A stretch of DNA of 64,000 nt from Gammaproteobacteria bacterium (GTDB lineage Bacteria > Pseudomonadota > Gammaproteobacteria > HyVt-429). Both the position numbers and the translations under genes were made by a program. Under the pieces are notes generated by a model. The model had not been told where the DNA came from. It searched no databases and saw only the letters and a list, made by a program, of their open reading frames with translations. The first letter of the stretch is position 1, and each line of letters opens with the position of its first letter. This document shows positions 8,871 to 19,768 of this stretch, piece by piece. The stretch lies in assembly GCA_013152415.1 (NCBI GenBank), contig JAADGI010000019.1:1-64000 (forward strand), read 5' to 3'.

Positions 8871-11800
8871 TTAACCCACCCACACCCTGGCATTACGAAA
8901 CAGCCGCAACCAAGGCCCATCTTCACCGTGGCTATCGGGATACCAGGAATGGTTGACGGTACGTAATAGGCGCTCGGGGTGGGGCATCATGATGGTGACC
9001 CGGCCATCGCCGGTGGTGAGGCCGGTGATACCCTGGTTTGAACCATTGGGGTTGTGGGGATAGGTCGTGGCGGTGTCGCCGCTGTTGTCGATATAGCGCA
9101 TCACCACCCGCTGCTTGTCCAGCAAGTGTTGATCATCATGGGCTTGGTGAAATTCGGCGCGGCCTTCTCCATGGGCCACGGCGATAGGCAAGCGGGACCC
9201 TGCCATGCCGGTAAAAAACAGGGAGGGGTTTTCCGGGATGTCCACCATCACATAGCGGGCCTCAAATTGTTCCGAACGATTGCGCACGAAATGGGGCCAG
9301 TGGTCACTCTGGGGAATCAGTTCGCGCAGGTTGGACAGCATCTGACAGCCGTTGCACACCCCCAGGGCAAAGCTGTCGTTGCGTTCAAAAAAAGCGGCAA
9401 ACTCATCCCGGGCCTGACTATTAAATAGGATGGACTTGGCCCAGCCCTCCCCCGCCCCCAGGACATCGCCAAAGGAAAAGCCGCCGCAGGCTACCAGTCC
9501 GGCAAACGGCTTAAGGGAGACGCGGCCATCGAGGATATCGCTCATGGTGACGTCGATGGATTTAAAACCGGCGCGATCAAAAGCCGCCGCCATTTCCACT
9601 TGTCCGTTGACGCCTTGCTCACGGAGGATGGCCACTGCCGGTTTTGTCTCCAGGTTTAAAAAAGGCGCGGCGATGTCTTCATCGGGATCGAACCTGGGTT
9701 TGACCTGCAAACCGGGATCGTCAGCATCCAAAAGCCGGTCGAATGCCTCCTGGGCGCAGTCGGCATTGTCCCGCAGGGATTGCATACGCCAACTGGTCTC
9801 AGACCAGGCACGGTGCAAATCCTGGCGGGGCTGTTTAAATATTGTTTCGCCTTTGTTTTGGATGCACACGAAATCGTCATTGGACACGCTGCCCAGGCGA
9901 TGCAGTGCGTCCTCCAACCCAACCGAGGTAAAGGCATCAACGATATGTTGGCGTTGGGCGGCGGGGGTCTGTATGACCGCGCCCAATTCTTCGTTGAACA
10001 GACAGGCCAGGACCTGTGCCGAGGTGGTGGGGTTCAAAGTATCCAGTTCAATAGTCACACCACAGTGACCGGCAAAGGCCATTTCGCACAGGGTGACAAA
10101 CAGTCCGCCGTCGGAACGATCATGGTAGGCCCACAGTATCTCTTCCCGGCCAAGTTGTTGGATGAGGGCAAAGAAGGCCTTGAACTGTTGCGGCTGATCC
10201 AGATCAGGAGCGTCGTGACCGAGTTGTTTATAAACCTGGCACAGGGCCGACCCCCCCAGGCGGTTGCGGCCCTGACCCAGGTCAATGAGAAACAGATCAC
10301 TGTCTCCCCGATCGGTGCGCAGTTGCGGGGTGAGGGTCTGCCGAATATCCTGCACCGCACTGAAGGCGGTGATGATCAAGGACAGGGGTGCGGTCACCGC
10401 CTGTTCTTTGCCCTGCTCGTTTTGCCATACGGTCTTCATGGACATGGAATCCTTGCCCACGGGGATGCAGATGCCCAATGCCGGACACAGCTCCATACCC
10501 ACTGCGTGGACCGCATCGTATAGACCGGCGTCTTCCCCAGGGTGCCCGGCAGCGGCCATCCAGTTGGCGGATAATTTCACCTGCTCCAGGCTGCCGATCT
10601 GGGCCGCCGCCAAATTACTCAGGGCCTCCCCCACCGCCATGCGCGCACTGGCTGCGGGGTTCAACAGTGCCACCGGGGTGCGTTCCCCCATGGCCATGGC
10701 CTCACCGCTATGCCCCTGGTAACCGGAAGCGGTTACCGCCACGTCAGCCACCGGCACCTGCCAGGGTCCCACCATTTGATCCCGCACCACCAAACCGGTC
10801 ACGCTGCGGTCGCCTATGGTGATCAGAAAAGTCTTGTCCGCCACTGTGGGCAAATGCAGCACCCGTTGCACCGCCTCGGCCAGGTCGATGGCTTCAACAC
10901 GCAGGGGTGGCTGACTGCGATCAATATGTTTGACCGTCCGGCGCATCTTGGGGGGCTTACCCAACAACACCGCCAGATCCATGTCGATGGGGCGGTCATA
11001 GCGTTCGCAGTGACCGCTCACCGGGTGATCTGCAAAGTGATGATCGTCCAAACAAAGTTGCCGCTCCGCAGTGGCCTCACCCACCACCGCCACCAGACAA
11101 CGCTCACGCGCACACAGGGCCATAAACCGGTCCATGCTTTCGGGGGCAATAGCCATCACGTAACGTTCCTGGGACTCGTTGCACCAGATCTGCATGGGGG
11201 ACATGCCGGGGTCATCGTTCGGTATGCTGCGCAGATTAAAGTGACCACCACGCCCGGCACCGTCAACCAGTTCCGGCAGGCCGTTGGACAGGCCCCCGGC
11301 ACCAATATCATGGATAGACAATATTGGATTGGCATCCCCCAGGGCCCAACACTGGTCAATGACTTCCTGACAACGGCGTTGCATCTCCGGGTTGCTGCGC
11401 TGTACCGAGGCAAAATCCAGGTTCTCGGCACTGGCCCCGCTGGACATGCTCGAGGCCGCCCCGCCGCCCAGACCAATGAGCATGGCCGGACCGCCGATGA
11501 CCACCAGTTTGGCCCCTACCGGAATGCCCCGCTTTTGCACATGGGGGCCACGAATATTGCCCACACCCCCGGCCAACATGATGGGCTTGTGATAACCGCG
11601 CACCTCGTCACCCCCCGAAGCGGGGATGACTTCTTCAAAACAGCGAAAATAGCCTGCCAGATTGGGGCGGCCAAATTCATTGTTGAAGGACGCGCCGCCC
11701 ACAGGACCCTGCAACATAATCTCCAGGGCGCTGCTGATGCGGTCCGGACGGCCATGGTCCGTCTCCCAGGGCTGTATAGCGCCAGGCAGACGCAGGTTCG

Positions 11801-12857
11801 ATACGGAAAAACCGCACACCCCGGCCTTGGGTTTGCCGCCCCGGCCGGTGGCGCCTTCGTCTCGAATCTCCCCACCCGATCCGGTGGCGGCCCCAGGGAA
11901 AGGGGCGATGGCGGTGGGATGGTTATGGGTCTCCACCTTGATGACCAGATTGATTTCTTCGTCGTGATACGTGTAGTGACCGGTTTCCGGGTCCGCAAAA
12001 AACCGCCCCCCCAGGGCACCACGACTCACTGCGGCATTGTCATCATAGGCCGACAAGGTGTCGCCCGGATGTTGCTCGTGAGTATTGCGGATCATGGCAA
12101 ACAGGGAACGCTCCCGGGACCGCCCATCGATCTCCCACTCGGCGTTAAATATCTTATGGCGGCAGTGTTCGGAATTGACCTGGGCGAACATCATCAACTC
12201 CACGTCGGTGGGGTTGCGACCGATATCAACAAAATGTTTGACCAGATAGTCCATCTCGTCGACGGACAGGGCCAGACCCAAATCTTCATTGGCAACCTCA
12301 AGGGCAGCCTGGCCCCCGGCCAGCACATCCACACAGGCTGGGGGGATGGGGTCGGCATCCTGAAACAGTTGCATGGCCTGGTCGAAGTCGCTCAACACCA
12401 CCTCAACCATACGGTCATGCAGGTGATGACTCAGGGCCTCACGCTGTTGTCTGCTAAAGGTCTGGGCCGGGTCGGCAGCAAGATACCAGGCAACGCCGCG
12501 CTCGAGACGCTTGATCTGCTCGAGTCCACAGCGCCGGGCAATATCGGTGGCCTTGGATGACCAGGGCGACAGGGTGCCGGGCCGGGGCACCACCAGAAAC
12601 AATTGACCCTGGGACAATTCAGGGGGGGAGTTGGCTTGGACACCCGGACCGTAGTGCAGCAGGCGTTCGAGTTTTTCGTGGTCCGATGGGGTCAGGGCAT
12701 CACTTAGGTCGGCAAAATGCACATACTCGGCGTATATGTGTTCGACACTGGCAACGCAGCGTTTCAAATCCTGGAGATGGCGCTGACTGCGGAATGTGGA
12801 TAAGGCCGGTGTGCCCCGCAGGGTTAACACCCCGGTGCCACTGTCAGCACCGCTCAT
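8871..12857 (-). CDS. purL: Phosphoribosylformylglycinamidine synthase
   Basis: This is the large single-chain FGAM synthase (1,328 residues; typical gammaproteobacterial length about 1,290). It converts FGAR, ATP and glutamine to FGAM, the fourth step of de novo purine synthesis. The synthase domains show [35 protein letters not shown], the glycine-rich [15 protein letters not shown] and [16 protein letters not shown] [15 protein letters not shown]. The C-terminal glutaminase has [12 protein letters not shown] with nucleophile C1168 and the terminal [11 protein letters not shown]. The ending RNARVWVG is standard. Start ATG 12857 overlaps the upstream methyltransferase stop (ATGA). A 616-codon open frame on the other strand is a composition shadow. 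Confidence 0.97.
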   Translation of the reverse strand: MSGADSGTGVLTLRGTPALSTFRSQRHLQDLKRCVASVEHIYAEYVHFADLSDALTPSDHEKLERLLHYGPGVQANSPPELSQGQLFLVVPRPGTLSPWSSKATDIARRCGLEQIKRLERGVAWYLAADPAQTFSRQQREALSHHLHDRMVEVVLSDFDQAMQLFQDADPIPPACVDVLAGGQAALEVANEDLGLALSVDEMDYLVKHFVDIGRNPTDVELMMFAQVNSEHCRHKIFNAEWEIDGRSRERSLFAMIRNTHEQHPGDTLSAYDDNAAVSRGALGGRFFADPETGHYTYHDEEINLVIKVETHNHPTAIAPFPGAATGSGGEIRDEGATGRGGKPKAGVCGFSVSNLRLPGAIQPWETDHGRPDRISSALEIMLQGPVGGASFNNEFGRPNLAGYFRCFEEVIPASGGDEVRGYHKPIMLAGGVGNIRGPHVQKRGIPVGAKLVVIGGPAMLIGLGGGAASSMSSGASAENLDFASVQRSNPEMQRRCQEVIDQCWALGDANPILSIHDIGAGGLSNGLPELVDGAGRGGHFNLRSIPNDDPGMSPMQIWCNESQERYVMAIAPESMDRFMALCARERCLVAVVGEATAERQLCLDDHHFADHPVSGHCERYDRPIDMDLAVLLGKPPKMRRTVKHIDRSQPPLRVEAIDLAEAVQRVLHLPTVADKTFLITIGDRSVTGLVVRDQMVGPWQVPVADVAVTASGYQGHSGEAMAMGERTPVALLNPAASARMAVGEALSNLAAAQIGSLEQVKLSANWMAAAGHPGEDAGLYDAVHAVGMELCPALGICIPVGKDSMSMKTVWQNEQGKEQAVTAPLSLIITAFSAVQDIRQTLTPQLRTDRGDSDLFLIDLGQGRNRLGGSALCQVYKQLGHDAPDLDQPQQFKAFFALIQQLGREEILWAYHDRSDGGLFVTLCEMAFAGHCGVTIELDTLNPTTSAQVLACLFNEELGAVIQTPAAQRQHIVDAFTSVGLEDALHRLGSVSNDDFVCIQNKGETIFKQPRQDLHRAWSETSWRMQSLRDNADCAQEAFDRLLDADDPGLQVKPRFDPDEDIAAPFLNLETKPAVAILREQGVNGQVEMAAAFDRAGFKSIDVTMSDILDGRVSLKPFAGLVACGGFSFGDVLGAGEGWAKSILFNSQARDEFAAFFERNDSFALGVCNGCQMLSNLRELIPQSDHWPHFVRNRSEQFEARYVMVDIPENPSLFFTGMAGSRLPIAVAHGEGRAEFHQAHDDQHLLDKQRVVMRYIDNSGDTATTYPHNPNGSNQGITGLTTGDGRVTIMMPHPERLLRTVNHSWYPDSHGEDGPWLRLFRNARVWVG

Positions 12858-13750
12858 GATGCCGCCACCCGCTCACTGCCCTTGCCAGGGCCCAAGGTGT
12901 AGGCGAAAAACCGGTAAGACTTGGTGGCCTCGAAGGTCTGCTGGGTGTAGTCACCGCCACAATGGCGGTCACAGGTACGCCTAAAACGCCGTCCCCAAAG
13001 GGCCTTGGCCAGACGAGTCATGACGGGATGCCTGCCGCGTAAATAGTGGTGGGCACTGTCCAGGGCAGGTTTTACTCGGTTTTGCATCACGTCCTCGAGC
13101 AAGGCAATGGTGGGGCTGACCCGTTGGGTAATGTCTTCATCCGCCACCTGCCTAAGGGGGGACCCATCGATGAGTCGAAAAAACTTTTCCAGGCTGTGGC
13201 CACTGCGTATGGGGTCTTGCCGGGGGCCTGTCAGACTAAAGGTATCACAGATCAAAACCAGTCCGTTGGGTTTTAACACACTACCCAGTTTTTCCAATGC
13301 ACGGTGGATCTTGATGAACTGAAAACTCTCGCTAAATAGGACAATATCGTACAAGCCCGTCAGGGACGATGTATCCAGGTCTTCAAATCGGCATGGAAAA
13401 AGTTGGGCTTTATGTCCTACAGTCGCCATACCCTTGAGCCGTTCGAGTATCACACGATTAAGGGTGTGGGAAGGCGACACCCCATCGGCCCGATAACCGC
13501 GTTCGAGCAAACGGCACAGTAGCTGCCCGGTACCACAGCCCACATCCAACACACGCAAGGGACCGCCCTCATCCAAAGAGGGCATTTTATCAATCAGATA
13601 ATCACTAAAGCGCTGTTGCGCCAGCGGGATATTACTGAGCCGGACCTCCAATCCCTCGTCCCACATACCAAAGTGGAGGTCATCCAGATTGAACAGTTGT
13701 CGCGCCAGCAACAGTCCCAGTTCGCGACTGTCCATGGGCACTGGTGTCAA
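12854..13750 (-). CDS. Class I SAM-dependent methyltransferase
   Basis: The protein has the SAM-binding motif [20 protein letters not shown] at about 65-84 and a post-I acidic region, and its front part ([11 protein letters not shown]) resembles the small-molecule methyltransferases that act on sterols, tocopherols or similar substrates. The substrate is not evident. It lies between purC and purL, overlapping both: its TTG start at 13750 shares bases with the purC stop (TTGA), with GGAG five bases upstream, and its stop overlaps purL by ATGA. ATG 13735 is an alternative start without a good ribosome site. The tight coupling suggests co-expression with purine synthesis. Confidence 0.8.
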   Translation of the reverse strand: MTPVPMDSRELGLLLARQLFNLDDLHFGMWDEGLEVRLSNIPLAQQRFSDYLIDKMPSLDEGGPLRVLDVGCGTGQLLCRLLERGYRADGVSPSHTLNRVILERLKGMATVGHKAQLFPCRFEDLDTSSLTGLYDIVLFSESFQFIKIHRALEKLGSVLKPNGLVLICDTFSLTGPRQDPIRSGHSLEKFFRLIDGSPLRQVADEDITQRVSPTIALLEDVMQNRVKPALDSAHHYLRGRHPVMTRLAKALWGRRFRRTCDRHCGGDYTQQTFEATKSYRFFAYTLGPGKGSERVAAS

Positions 13751-14460
13751 TCCAGCTCCACCCCAAGGCGATGTGCCACTTCTTCATAGGCTTCGACCAC
13801 ACCGCCCATGCCCCGCCGAAACCGGTCTTTGTCCAGCTTCTCGCGGGTGTTGGCATCCCACAAACGGCAACCGTCCGGGGTAAACTCGTCGCCCAGCAAC
13901 AATTGGCCATTGAATCGGCCAAATTCGATCTTAAAATCCACCAGCAACAAGTCGGCATTGGCAAAAAGCTTTAGCAGAATCTGGTTGACCTTGATCGTCA
14001 GGATTTTCATATCCTCAATTTCCTGCTCACTGGCCCAACCGAATCCCACGATATGGGATTCGTTGATCATCGGATCGTGCAAACTGTCGTTTTTTAGAAA
14101 AAATTCAAATATGGGTGGGTCCAGATCAATCCCTTCTTTGACGCCCAGACGTTTGCAGATAGAGCCTGCGGCAATGTTGCGGATCACACACTCAATGGGC
14201 AACATATCGAGACGCCGAACAACGGACTCTTCGTTGGTCAACAACTCGATAAAGTGGGTGCGTACCCCGGCGGCCTCCAGCTTTTGCATGATAAAGGCAT
14301 TAAATTTGTTATTGGTCATGCCCTTCCTGGCGAGTTGCTCGATCTTCTCACCATCAAAGGCCGAGGTATCATCCCGAAAATGCAGAATGATCTTGTCCGG
14401 GTCCTCAGTGAGGTAGGCCGATTTTGCCTTACCCGTATACAGATGTTCGCCACGCTTCAT
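13747..14460 (-). CDS. purC: SAICAR synthase
   Basis: This 237-residue enzyme ligates aspartate to CAIR in purine synthesis. Family marks seen are [24 protein letters not shown] at the N terminus (phosphate loop), [20 protein letters not shown], the [20 protein letters not shown] segment and [11 protein letters not shown] and [13 protein letters not shown]. Length is normal. It is the third gene of the leftward group after bamC and the MBL gene and is coupled to the methyltransferase that follows. Confidence 0.97.
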   Translation of the reverse strand: MKRGEHLYTGKAKSAYLTEDPDKIILHFRDDTSAFDGEKIEQLARKGMTNNKFNAFIMQKLEAAGVRTHFIELLTNEESVVRRLDMLPIECVIRNIAAGSICKRLGVKEGIDLDPPIFEFFLKNDSLHDPMINESHIVGFGWASEQEIEDMKILTIKVNQILLKLFANADLLLVDFKIEFGRFNGQLLLGDEFTPDGCRLWDANTREKLDKDRFRRGMGGVVEAYEEVAHRLGVELD

Positions 14461-14476
14461 TGATCATTAACCTTTT

Positions 14477-15247
14477 TTAACTGAGTTCACACCATGCCAA
14501 ACCGGTATCCTGGTCAGCCACTTTTATCCACCACTGTTCACATTCCATCGCCCCACTAAGGGCATCACACGCCAATTCCGGGCGATTGTTTTTCTGGCTC
14601 AAATGCATGGCCACCAAATGCTGCAATCTCGAACAATCAATTTTAGATAATATCTGTCCAGCAGTAACATTATCCAGATGACCATACCGACTGCTGACAC
14701 GCTGTTTAAGCACCAACGGATAGTCACCCTCCATCAACAAATCAACGTCATGATTACACTCCAACAAAAGCGCGTCACATCCACTCAACACACGCTCAAT
14801 GTGTTTTGTGCTGGAGCCGGTATCCGTCAGCAAGCCAACCCGAAATGAATCATCGCTAAATACGAATTGACTCGGTTCCCTGGCATCATGGGGAACGGGA
14901 AACGGTTCTATTTTCAGGCCATCAATGGCAAATGCTGTGCTGCTACAAAATAGCTGCACCTCTGGCAAAGGCCCAATATTGGCCTGTCGGCACTCTTTTT
15001 GGGTACCAACGGTCATCCACACGGGCAGATCATAGGCCCGTGCCAGTACACCGATGCCACTGATATGGTCTCGGTGACCATGGGTCACCAACAGGCCAGT
15101 AAGGTCTTCGCCTTCCAATTCCAGACGCGCCAAACGTTTGCGAGTCTCCTTTAGGGAAAAGCCACAATCGACCAATAGACACGCCCCAGCCCCCTTGATT
15201 AGCGTACCGTTTCCGTTGCTACCACTACCTATGGATGCAAACCGCAT
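14477..15247 (-). CDS. MBL-fold metallohydrolase (YycJ/WalJ-like)
   Basis: The 256-residue protein carries the metallo-beta-lactamase signature THGHRDH (H56, H58, D60, H61), further metal ligands in LLLECNHDVDLL and the C-terminal HLSQKNNRPELA. It starts MRFASIGSGSNGNGTLI, typical of the VicX/YycJ subgroup of putative phosphodiesterases or nucleases. A gene of this type next to purC and bamC is a recurrent gammaproteobacterial arrangement. The substrate is unknown. Confidence 0.85.
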   Translation of the reverse strand: MRFASIGSGSNGNGTLIKGAGACLLVDCGFSLKETRKRLARLELEGEDLTGLLVTHGHRDHISGIGVLARAYDLPVWMTVGTQKECRQANIGPLPEVQLFCSSTAFAIDGLKIEPFPVPHDAREPSQFVFSDDSFRVGLLTDTGSSTKHIERVLSGCDALLLECNHDVDLLMEGDYPLVLKQRVSSRYGHLDNVTAGQILSKIDCSRLQHLVAMHLSQKNNRPELACDALSGAMECEQWWIKVADQDTGLAWCELS

Positions 15248-15280
15248 GGCCTGCCTTGCCCAGACACGCTATCGGTCATC

Positions 15281-16429
15281 TCAACGTAATTGCTCATAGA
15301 GGAGCTTGAGTATCCTGGCTCCCGTTTTCGATTTTTCAGTCGTACCCTGTTTGTCACGCACCGTTACCTGTGACGTCTCGCCACTGGCTTCGAGCTTGAC
15401 CTGGTACTCATCCTGGCCAATTGTCTTTTTACCCCCACGGGAGAATATCCGTTTCAAGAATCCCTTTTTCTTTTTGGTGCCTTCGTCGGTATCGATATAG
15501 CGCACATAATAAATGCCTTCGCTGCGGTTACGATCAACCACCGTAAAACCTATTCGATCCAGGCTCAGACCCAGACGCCGCCAGGCATCATCGAAACCAC
15601 CATTAAGATGCAACACCTTGGCACTATCTGTGCCACTTTCGAGACGAGCACGTTGCTGATGCTGTGCCGATGAACCTGCACCGGCGACGATGGTTTTTGC
15701 GCGACCCATATCCACGCCCATATACACCATCAATTCACGCATCATTTCTGCTTCCAGCTCAGGATCAGCAGGACGAGCCTCCCACACGGTTTCAACCACT
15801 TCTCCACCGGTCAGATCGGTGGCACGTTCCATCATACCGCGATGGGTAAGATACAACTCGGTTGTGGCCGCTTCTTTACCGCGTTCCAGGCGAACCCGAA
15901 ACTTGTCCCTTAATCCGTTGGAATAGAGTCCACTTAAAAATTTATTGAAAAAATTGGTGACAAAATCACTTTTGACTTTAGCCCGGCTCTCGGTCCAATC
16001 CGTCTCCATAATACCGGTGCGTGCATTCTCTTTGGCAATCAGGAATCCATTTTTCAACCAAAATTCACGTACCCTGGGCCATATTTGTTCCGGCGTACCG
16101 TTCATCACCAACCAGCGCTGTCCACCACTGCCCTCCAAACGGACACCATTTTGTGAGGGCAATACACTGCTGGATTGAGCCCCGGGACGAGACTGTTTAT
16201 TCTGATAATCCGAGTAGCTGGCACTACTCATCCTGCCCGGTATGAGTAACTCATCACGAATTGAGCTTGAACTCAGATCAGGAGGCACCTCCAAAGGCTG
16301 CACATTCTTCGTCGACTGATAGTTGATATCTTTCTTTCCCACCTTCTTTTTGATGTAGCCACAGCCACCGACGAGTGTGGCGGCCAGCATCATGGTGATG
16401 ACTACTCTGAGTTTATGATTTGTTTTCAT
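15281..16429 (-). CDS. bamC: Outer-membrane assembly lipoprotein BamC
   Basis: This 382-residue lipoprotein is the BamC subunit of the beta-barrel assembly machine. A signal peptide ends in the lipobox LVGGC with C23 as the lipidated residue. The unstructured N-terminal stretch is followed by two helix-grip domains: VRLEGSGGQRWLVMNGTPEQ begins the first and LHLNGGFDDAWRRLGLSLDR the second. It sits immediately downstream of dapA, as in E. coli and Pseudomonas. Confidence 0.93.
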   Translation of the reverse strand: MKTNHKLRVVITMMLAATLVGGCGYIKKKVGKKDINYQSTKNVQPLEVPPDLSSSSIRDELLIPGRMSSASYSDYQNKQSRPGAQSSSVLPSQNGVRLEGSGGQRWLVMNGTPEQIWPRVREFWLKNGFLIAKENARTGIMETDWTESRAKVKSDFVTNFFNKFLSGLYSNGLRDKFRVRLERGKEAATTELYLTHRGMMERATDLTGGEVVETVWEARPADPELEAEMMRELMVYMGVDMGRAKTIVAGAGSSAQHQQRARLESGTDSAKVLHLNGGFDDAWRRLGLSLDRIGFTVVDRNRSEGIYYVRYIDTDEGTKKKKGFLKRIFSRGGKKTIGQDEYQVKLEASGETSQVTVRDKQGTTEKSKTGARILKLLYEQLR

Positions 16430-16451
16430 ATTGATAACAACCTTCTTTGCC

Positions 16452-17330
16452 TCACTTGGTGACGCCCGCCTGCCGCATGGCCTGGCGAACGATGTCGTGA
16501 AACCCTGACGACAATGGCGTCAAGGGCAACCTGATACCTGAATCGATTATACCCATTTCTTGTAATGCCCATTTCACGGGAATGGGGTTCGCTTCGACAA
16601 ACAGTTTTTCGTGCAAACCCGAAAGGCCTGCATCTATTTGTTCAGCCACACTCCGCTGCCCCGTCGTGGCCGCGGCACACATCTTCGACATCGCCAGCGG
16701 TGCAACGTTCGCAGTAACCGAAATGACCCCTTTGCCACCCAACAACATCAACTCCAACCCCGTGGCATCATCACCCGAATAAAGCGAAAAGTGGTCATTG
16801 CACTGGTCCAGTATCTCCCGGGCCCGGTGCATGTCACCCGTGGCATCTTTAATGCCGATAATATTGTCATGCTCGCTAAGGCGCACCACGGTCTCGGTAA
16901 GCATATCGCAAGCGGTTCGCCCAGGCACATTATATAGTATCTGTGGCATGGATACGGCCTCGGCCACCGCAGCATGATGCCGATATAAGCCTTCCTGGGT
17001 GGGCTTATTATAGTAGGGAGTGACCAACAGACAGGCCGCAACGCCGGCCTCAAGGGCACAGCGAGTCAGCGCAATGGCTTCACGAGTCGAGTTTGAACCG
17101 GTGCCACCAATAATGGGGATGCGCCCAGCGGCATATTCCACCGTACGCGCCATCACCTGGCAGTGCTCGTCAAAATCCAGGGTCGCAGATTCCCCCGTCG
17201 TACCCACAGAGACAATGGCATGGGTGCCACTATCCACATGAAAATCAACGAGTTTTTTTAATCCGGCGTCATCCAGCGACCCATCTGCCAACATTGGAGT
17301 CACTAACGCCACCATACTGCCGTGAAACAT
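16452..17330 (-). CDS. dapA: 4-hydroxy-tetrahydrodipicolinate synthase
   Basis: DapA condenses pyruvate and aspartate semialdehyde in lysine and diaminopimelate synthesis. At 292 residues it is standard length. The Schiff-base lysine is K161 in IIGIKDATGDM, the proton-relay Y133 lies in ILYNVPGRT, and T44-T45 are in SVGTTGES. It is the first gene of the leftward dapA-bamC-MBL-purC group; its start faces the divergent GalT-like gene, so the 127-bp gap must hold both promoters. Confidence 0.97.
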   Translation of the reverse strand: MFHGSMVALVTPMLADGSLDDAGLKKLVDFHVDSGTHAIVSVGTTGESATLDFDEHCQVMARTVEYAAGRIPIIGGTGSNSTREAIALTRCALEAGVAACLLVTPYYNKPTQEGLYRHHAAVAEAVSMPQILYNVPGRTACDMLTETVVRLSEHDNIIGIKDATGDMHRAREILDQCNDHFSLYSGDDATGLELMLLGGKGVISVTANVAPLAMSKMCAAATTGQRSVAEQIDAGLSGLHEKLFVEANPIPVKWALQEMGIIDSGIRLPLTPLSSGFHDIVRQAMRQAGVTK

Positions 17331-17457
17331 ATTTTATTGTCCGTGGAGCACTCAGTTGCGAGCGGGAATAGTACGTTTTCGTATACGGAATAACAAGATG
17401 GACACCACCTGGGGTATCCGTATGATGCAGGCTCTTGGATACTGAGCAGGAGTCGCA

Positions 17458-18558
17458 ATGGCCAACAACGACGGCGCCATACGGGAGATCCGTATCAACC
17501 CCATTGTCCCCACCGAATCCGTTTTGGTGGCGACCGAAAGAAGCCTACGCCCCAAAAAAGCCGAAACGGGCATCCCCCACGATGACCGCGAGTGGGTGGC
17601 AGACTGTCCATTTTGCCCCGGAAATGAATCACGCACCCCGGAGGCCATCGTCTGCGTCCCCGAAAACGGCCCCTGGGCCATTCGTATCGTCAACAATCTC
17701 TACCCGATGCTGGGAGATGAGCTCCGCCCTTCGAGCCTGCAATTCGGCCTGCAACAAACCATTGATGGCTATGGCCGCCACGAGGTCATCATTGATCATC
17801 ATCACCATGGTGTCGCGCTGCATGAGATGAGTGAATCGCACCTGGAACGCCTGTTTCGAAGCTACCGTGACCGCATGGCCCAACTCTACGCCACCGATGA
17901 GCGGATCAAATATGTGTTGGTATTCAAAAACTTTGGCCCTGCCGCAGGCGCCAGCATCCCCCACACCCACAGCCAAATCATTGCCATGCCGGTTATACCC
18001 CACAATATCAACGCAGAACTCGATCACAGTCTGCAGTACTTCCAGACTCACCGGCAATGTATTTTTTGCGCCCTGATAGATGAGGCCCTCAGCCTCGAAG
18101 CCACATTTTATGACCAACATTCCGGAGAGCAACTGCGCAAGATCGATGTGGGACAATATGTGGTCGAACGCGGCCGCCGCTTCATTGCCATCAAACCCTT
18201 CGCCAGCCGCTATGCCTGGGAAATCCATATCCTGCCCCAAAACCATCATCACGATTTTGTCGCCACCCCTGATGACGATTTACAGGATCTTGCCACCGTA
18301 ATGAAGCGCGTCATGCAACGGCTGGATGCCGTTCTCGACGGTGTGCAATACAATTTCTTTTTACACAGTGCACCCCATAGTGCAGACGACCACCACCATG
18401 CCGCGAGTTACCACTGGCATATTGAAATCTGTCCACGCACCAGCATCCCATCCGGCTTTGAACTTGGATCGGGGCTGTTCGCCAACACCGTCAGCCCCGA
18501 ATCAGCTGCACAACAACTGCGGGATGTCGTCCTGGCGGCAAACGAGACCCCCCCATAA
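17458..18558 (+). CDS. galT: Galactose-1-phosphate uridylyltransferase-like protein
   Basis: This 366-residue protein of the GalT/HIT-like family has a zinc-type C50-P-F-C53 pair, FKNFGPAAGASIPHTHSQI with the histidine motif at H168/H170 and a second-domain SYHWHIEICPR. Classical GalT has HPHxQ; here it is HTHSQ, as in divergent GalT and Ap4A-phosphorylase-like proteins. It would transfer a nucleotidyl group between UDP-glucose and a sugar phosphate, but the substrate cannot be fixed from sequence. GGAG seven bases before ATG 17458 supports the start. It abuts the ABC ATPase gene with no gap. Confidence 0.75.
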   Translation: MANNDGAIREIRINPIVPTESVLVATERSLRPKKAETGIPHDDREWVADCPFCPGNESRTPEAIVCVPENGPWAIRIVNNLYPMLGDELRPSSLQFGLQQTIDGYGRHEVIIDHHHHGVALHEMSESHLERLFRSYRDRMAQLYATDERIKYVLVFKNFGPAAGASIPHTHSQIIAMPVIPHNINAELDHSLQYFQTHRQCIFCALIDEALSLEATFYDQHSGEQLRKIDVGQYVVERGRRFIAIKPFASRYAWEIHILPQNHHHDFVATPDDDLQDLATVMKRVMQRLDAVLDGVQYNFFLHSAPHSADDHHHAASYHWHIEICPRTSIPSGFELGSGLFANTVSPESAAQQLRDVVLAANETPP

Positions 18559-19329
18559 ATGACTAAGCTCCGCACCAAAGAACTTTGTCTCACCATAGGT
18601 GAGACATGGATCAGCAACCATCTCAGCATTAATTTTGAATCGGGCCAGAACTGGGCCATTCTAGGACCAAATGGCAGCGGCAAAACCACCCTGCTGATGA
18701 CCCTGGCGGGTCTGCATTCGGCACAGAAAGGGCAAGTACGGTTAAACGATCAAGCGATTGCCCATCTGCCCATACGAGAGCGGGCCCGTCAACTCGGCAT
18801 CTTATTCCAGGGCACCGATGATACCTTCCCATCCACTGTTATCGACACCGTTATGATGGGTCGCCATCCCCACATCAATCCCTGGCGCTGGGAAGATCAA
18901 GACGATCGGGACCTCGCCACCGCCTCACTGGCGGCAGTGGGCCTCGAAAAATTTAAACAGCGCCAACTCGACACCCTGTCCGGTGGTGAACGACGCCGTG
19001 TGGCCATCGCCTGCCTACTCACCCAGGACCCACCTGTTTGTCTATTGGATGAACCCACCAATCATCTGGACATACGTCATCAACTGGACGTCCTGGCCCA
19101 TTTCAGCACACGCAGCCAACAACCTGGACATCTCAATATCATGGTGCTGCACGATGTTAATCTGGCCCTGCGTTATTGTAGTCACGCCATGCTGCTATAT
19201 GGACATGGTGTCATTGAGCATGGACCCCTTGCCAAGGTCATCAGCACAGCACGTCTGGAAAAATTATATCAGTGCCCGATACGTAAACTGCAAGATAGCA
19301 ACGGAACCGCATATCTTCCCGCAACTTAG
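18559..19329 (+). CDS. ABC transporter ATPase, BtuD/FecE type
   Basis: The 256-residue ATPase has Walker A GPNGSGKTT (36-44), the signature LSGGERRR (140-147), Walker B PPVCLLDEPTNHLD (158-171) and a conserved H in VLHDVN. It most resembles ATPases for vitamin B12 or iron-siderophore import. Its ATG follows the GalT-like stop directly, so the two are co-translated. The cobalamin riboswitch and btuB come next on the same strand and a BtuF-like protein is nearby, which favours B12 import, but no BtuC-type permease is in the window. Confidence 0.85.
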   Translation: MTKLRTKELCLTIGETWISNHLSINFESGQNWAILGPNGSGKTTLLMTLAGLHSAQKGQVRLNDQAIAHLPIRERARQLGILFQGTDDTFPSTVIDTVMMGRHPHINPWRWEDQDDRDLATASLAAVGLEKFKQRQLDTLSGGERRRVAIACLLTQDPPVCLLDEPTNHLDIRHQLDVLAHFSTRSQQPGHLNIMVLHDVNLALRYCSHAMLLYGHGVIEHGPLAKVISTARLEKLYQCPIRKLQDSNGTAYLPAT

Positions 19330-19347
19330 CCCCATTGATTGAATCAA

Positions 19348-19377
19348 TTCGACTCTGATCCCGTTCTTTGCTACAGT
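19348..19377 (+). promoter_or_regulatory. Possible sigma-70 promoter before the riboswitch
   Basis: TTCGAC at 19348-19353 and TACAGT at 19372-19377, spaced 18 bp, give a plausible promoter that would start transcription just ahead of the riboswitch. The match is moderate. Confidence 0.3.
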
Positions 19378-19383
19378 CGCCGC

Positions 19384-19645
19384 ACGTCACAGGTGCTCTT
19401 AAAAAGAGAGTCGAACTCGAGTTTTAAAAAAATCGATTCTGTTCTTTTTTTGGAGTGAAACGGGAAATCGGTACGCCTGCCCCTATGCAGATACTTTCAT
19501 AGGCGCAAGTCATTCCGATGCTGCCCCCGCAACGGTGATCGAGCAAGAATGAATCATTTAGCCACTGCGTCAGATGTTTTCGATGTGGGAAGGCGATTCA
19601 TTCGGTGAACAAACGCTCGTAAGCCCGGAGACCGGCCTGCTGACC
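19384..19645 (+). promoter_or_regulatory. Cobalamin (AdoCbl-type) riboswitch upstream of btuB
   Basis: The leader has the conserved pieces of the cobalamin aptamer in order: CAGGTGCTC at about 19390, GTGAAACGGGAAATCGGT at 19455-19472, GATGCTGCCCCCGCAACGG (B12 box region) at about 19517-19535, GCCACTGCGTCAG, GTGGGAAGGCG and AAGCCCGGAGACCGGCC near 19621-19637. It controls btuB and the genes behind it in response to adenosylcobalamin. Downstream, GGCCGGTC at 19675-19682 can pair with GACCGGCC in the aptamer's 3' edge. Confidence 0.93.
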
Positions 19646-19740
19646 ATCAACAGCCAATGTTGCGGTGGGCAACGGGCCGGTCCTATTGCTGGTCCGCGTC
19701 CCCCAAACTCTCCCAATATCGGCACCCATTAATCGCCTAC

Positions 19741-19764
19741 GTGCACGGCGGGTGCACAGGAGAG
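19741..19764 (+). promoter_or_regulatory. Hairpin next to the btuB ribosome-binding site
   Basis: GTGCAC (19741-19746) and GTGCAC (19752-19757) can pair around a five-base loop, directly before AGGAGAG (19758-19764) and ATG 19769. There is no U-tract here, so the riboswitch probably controls translation rather than termination, with this hairpin as part of the expression platform. Confidence 0.5.
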
Positions 19765-19768
19765 TGTC

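Noticed and set aside
10710..12560. 616-codon open frame antisense to purL
   Set aside because: It shadows a clearly real purL; its protein has no known domain and follows the reverse-complement codon pattern.
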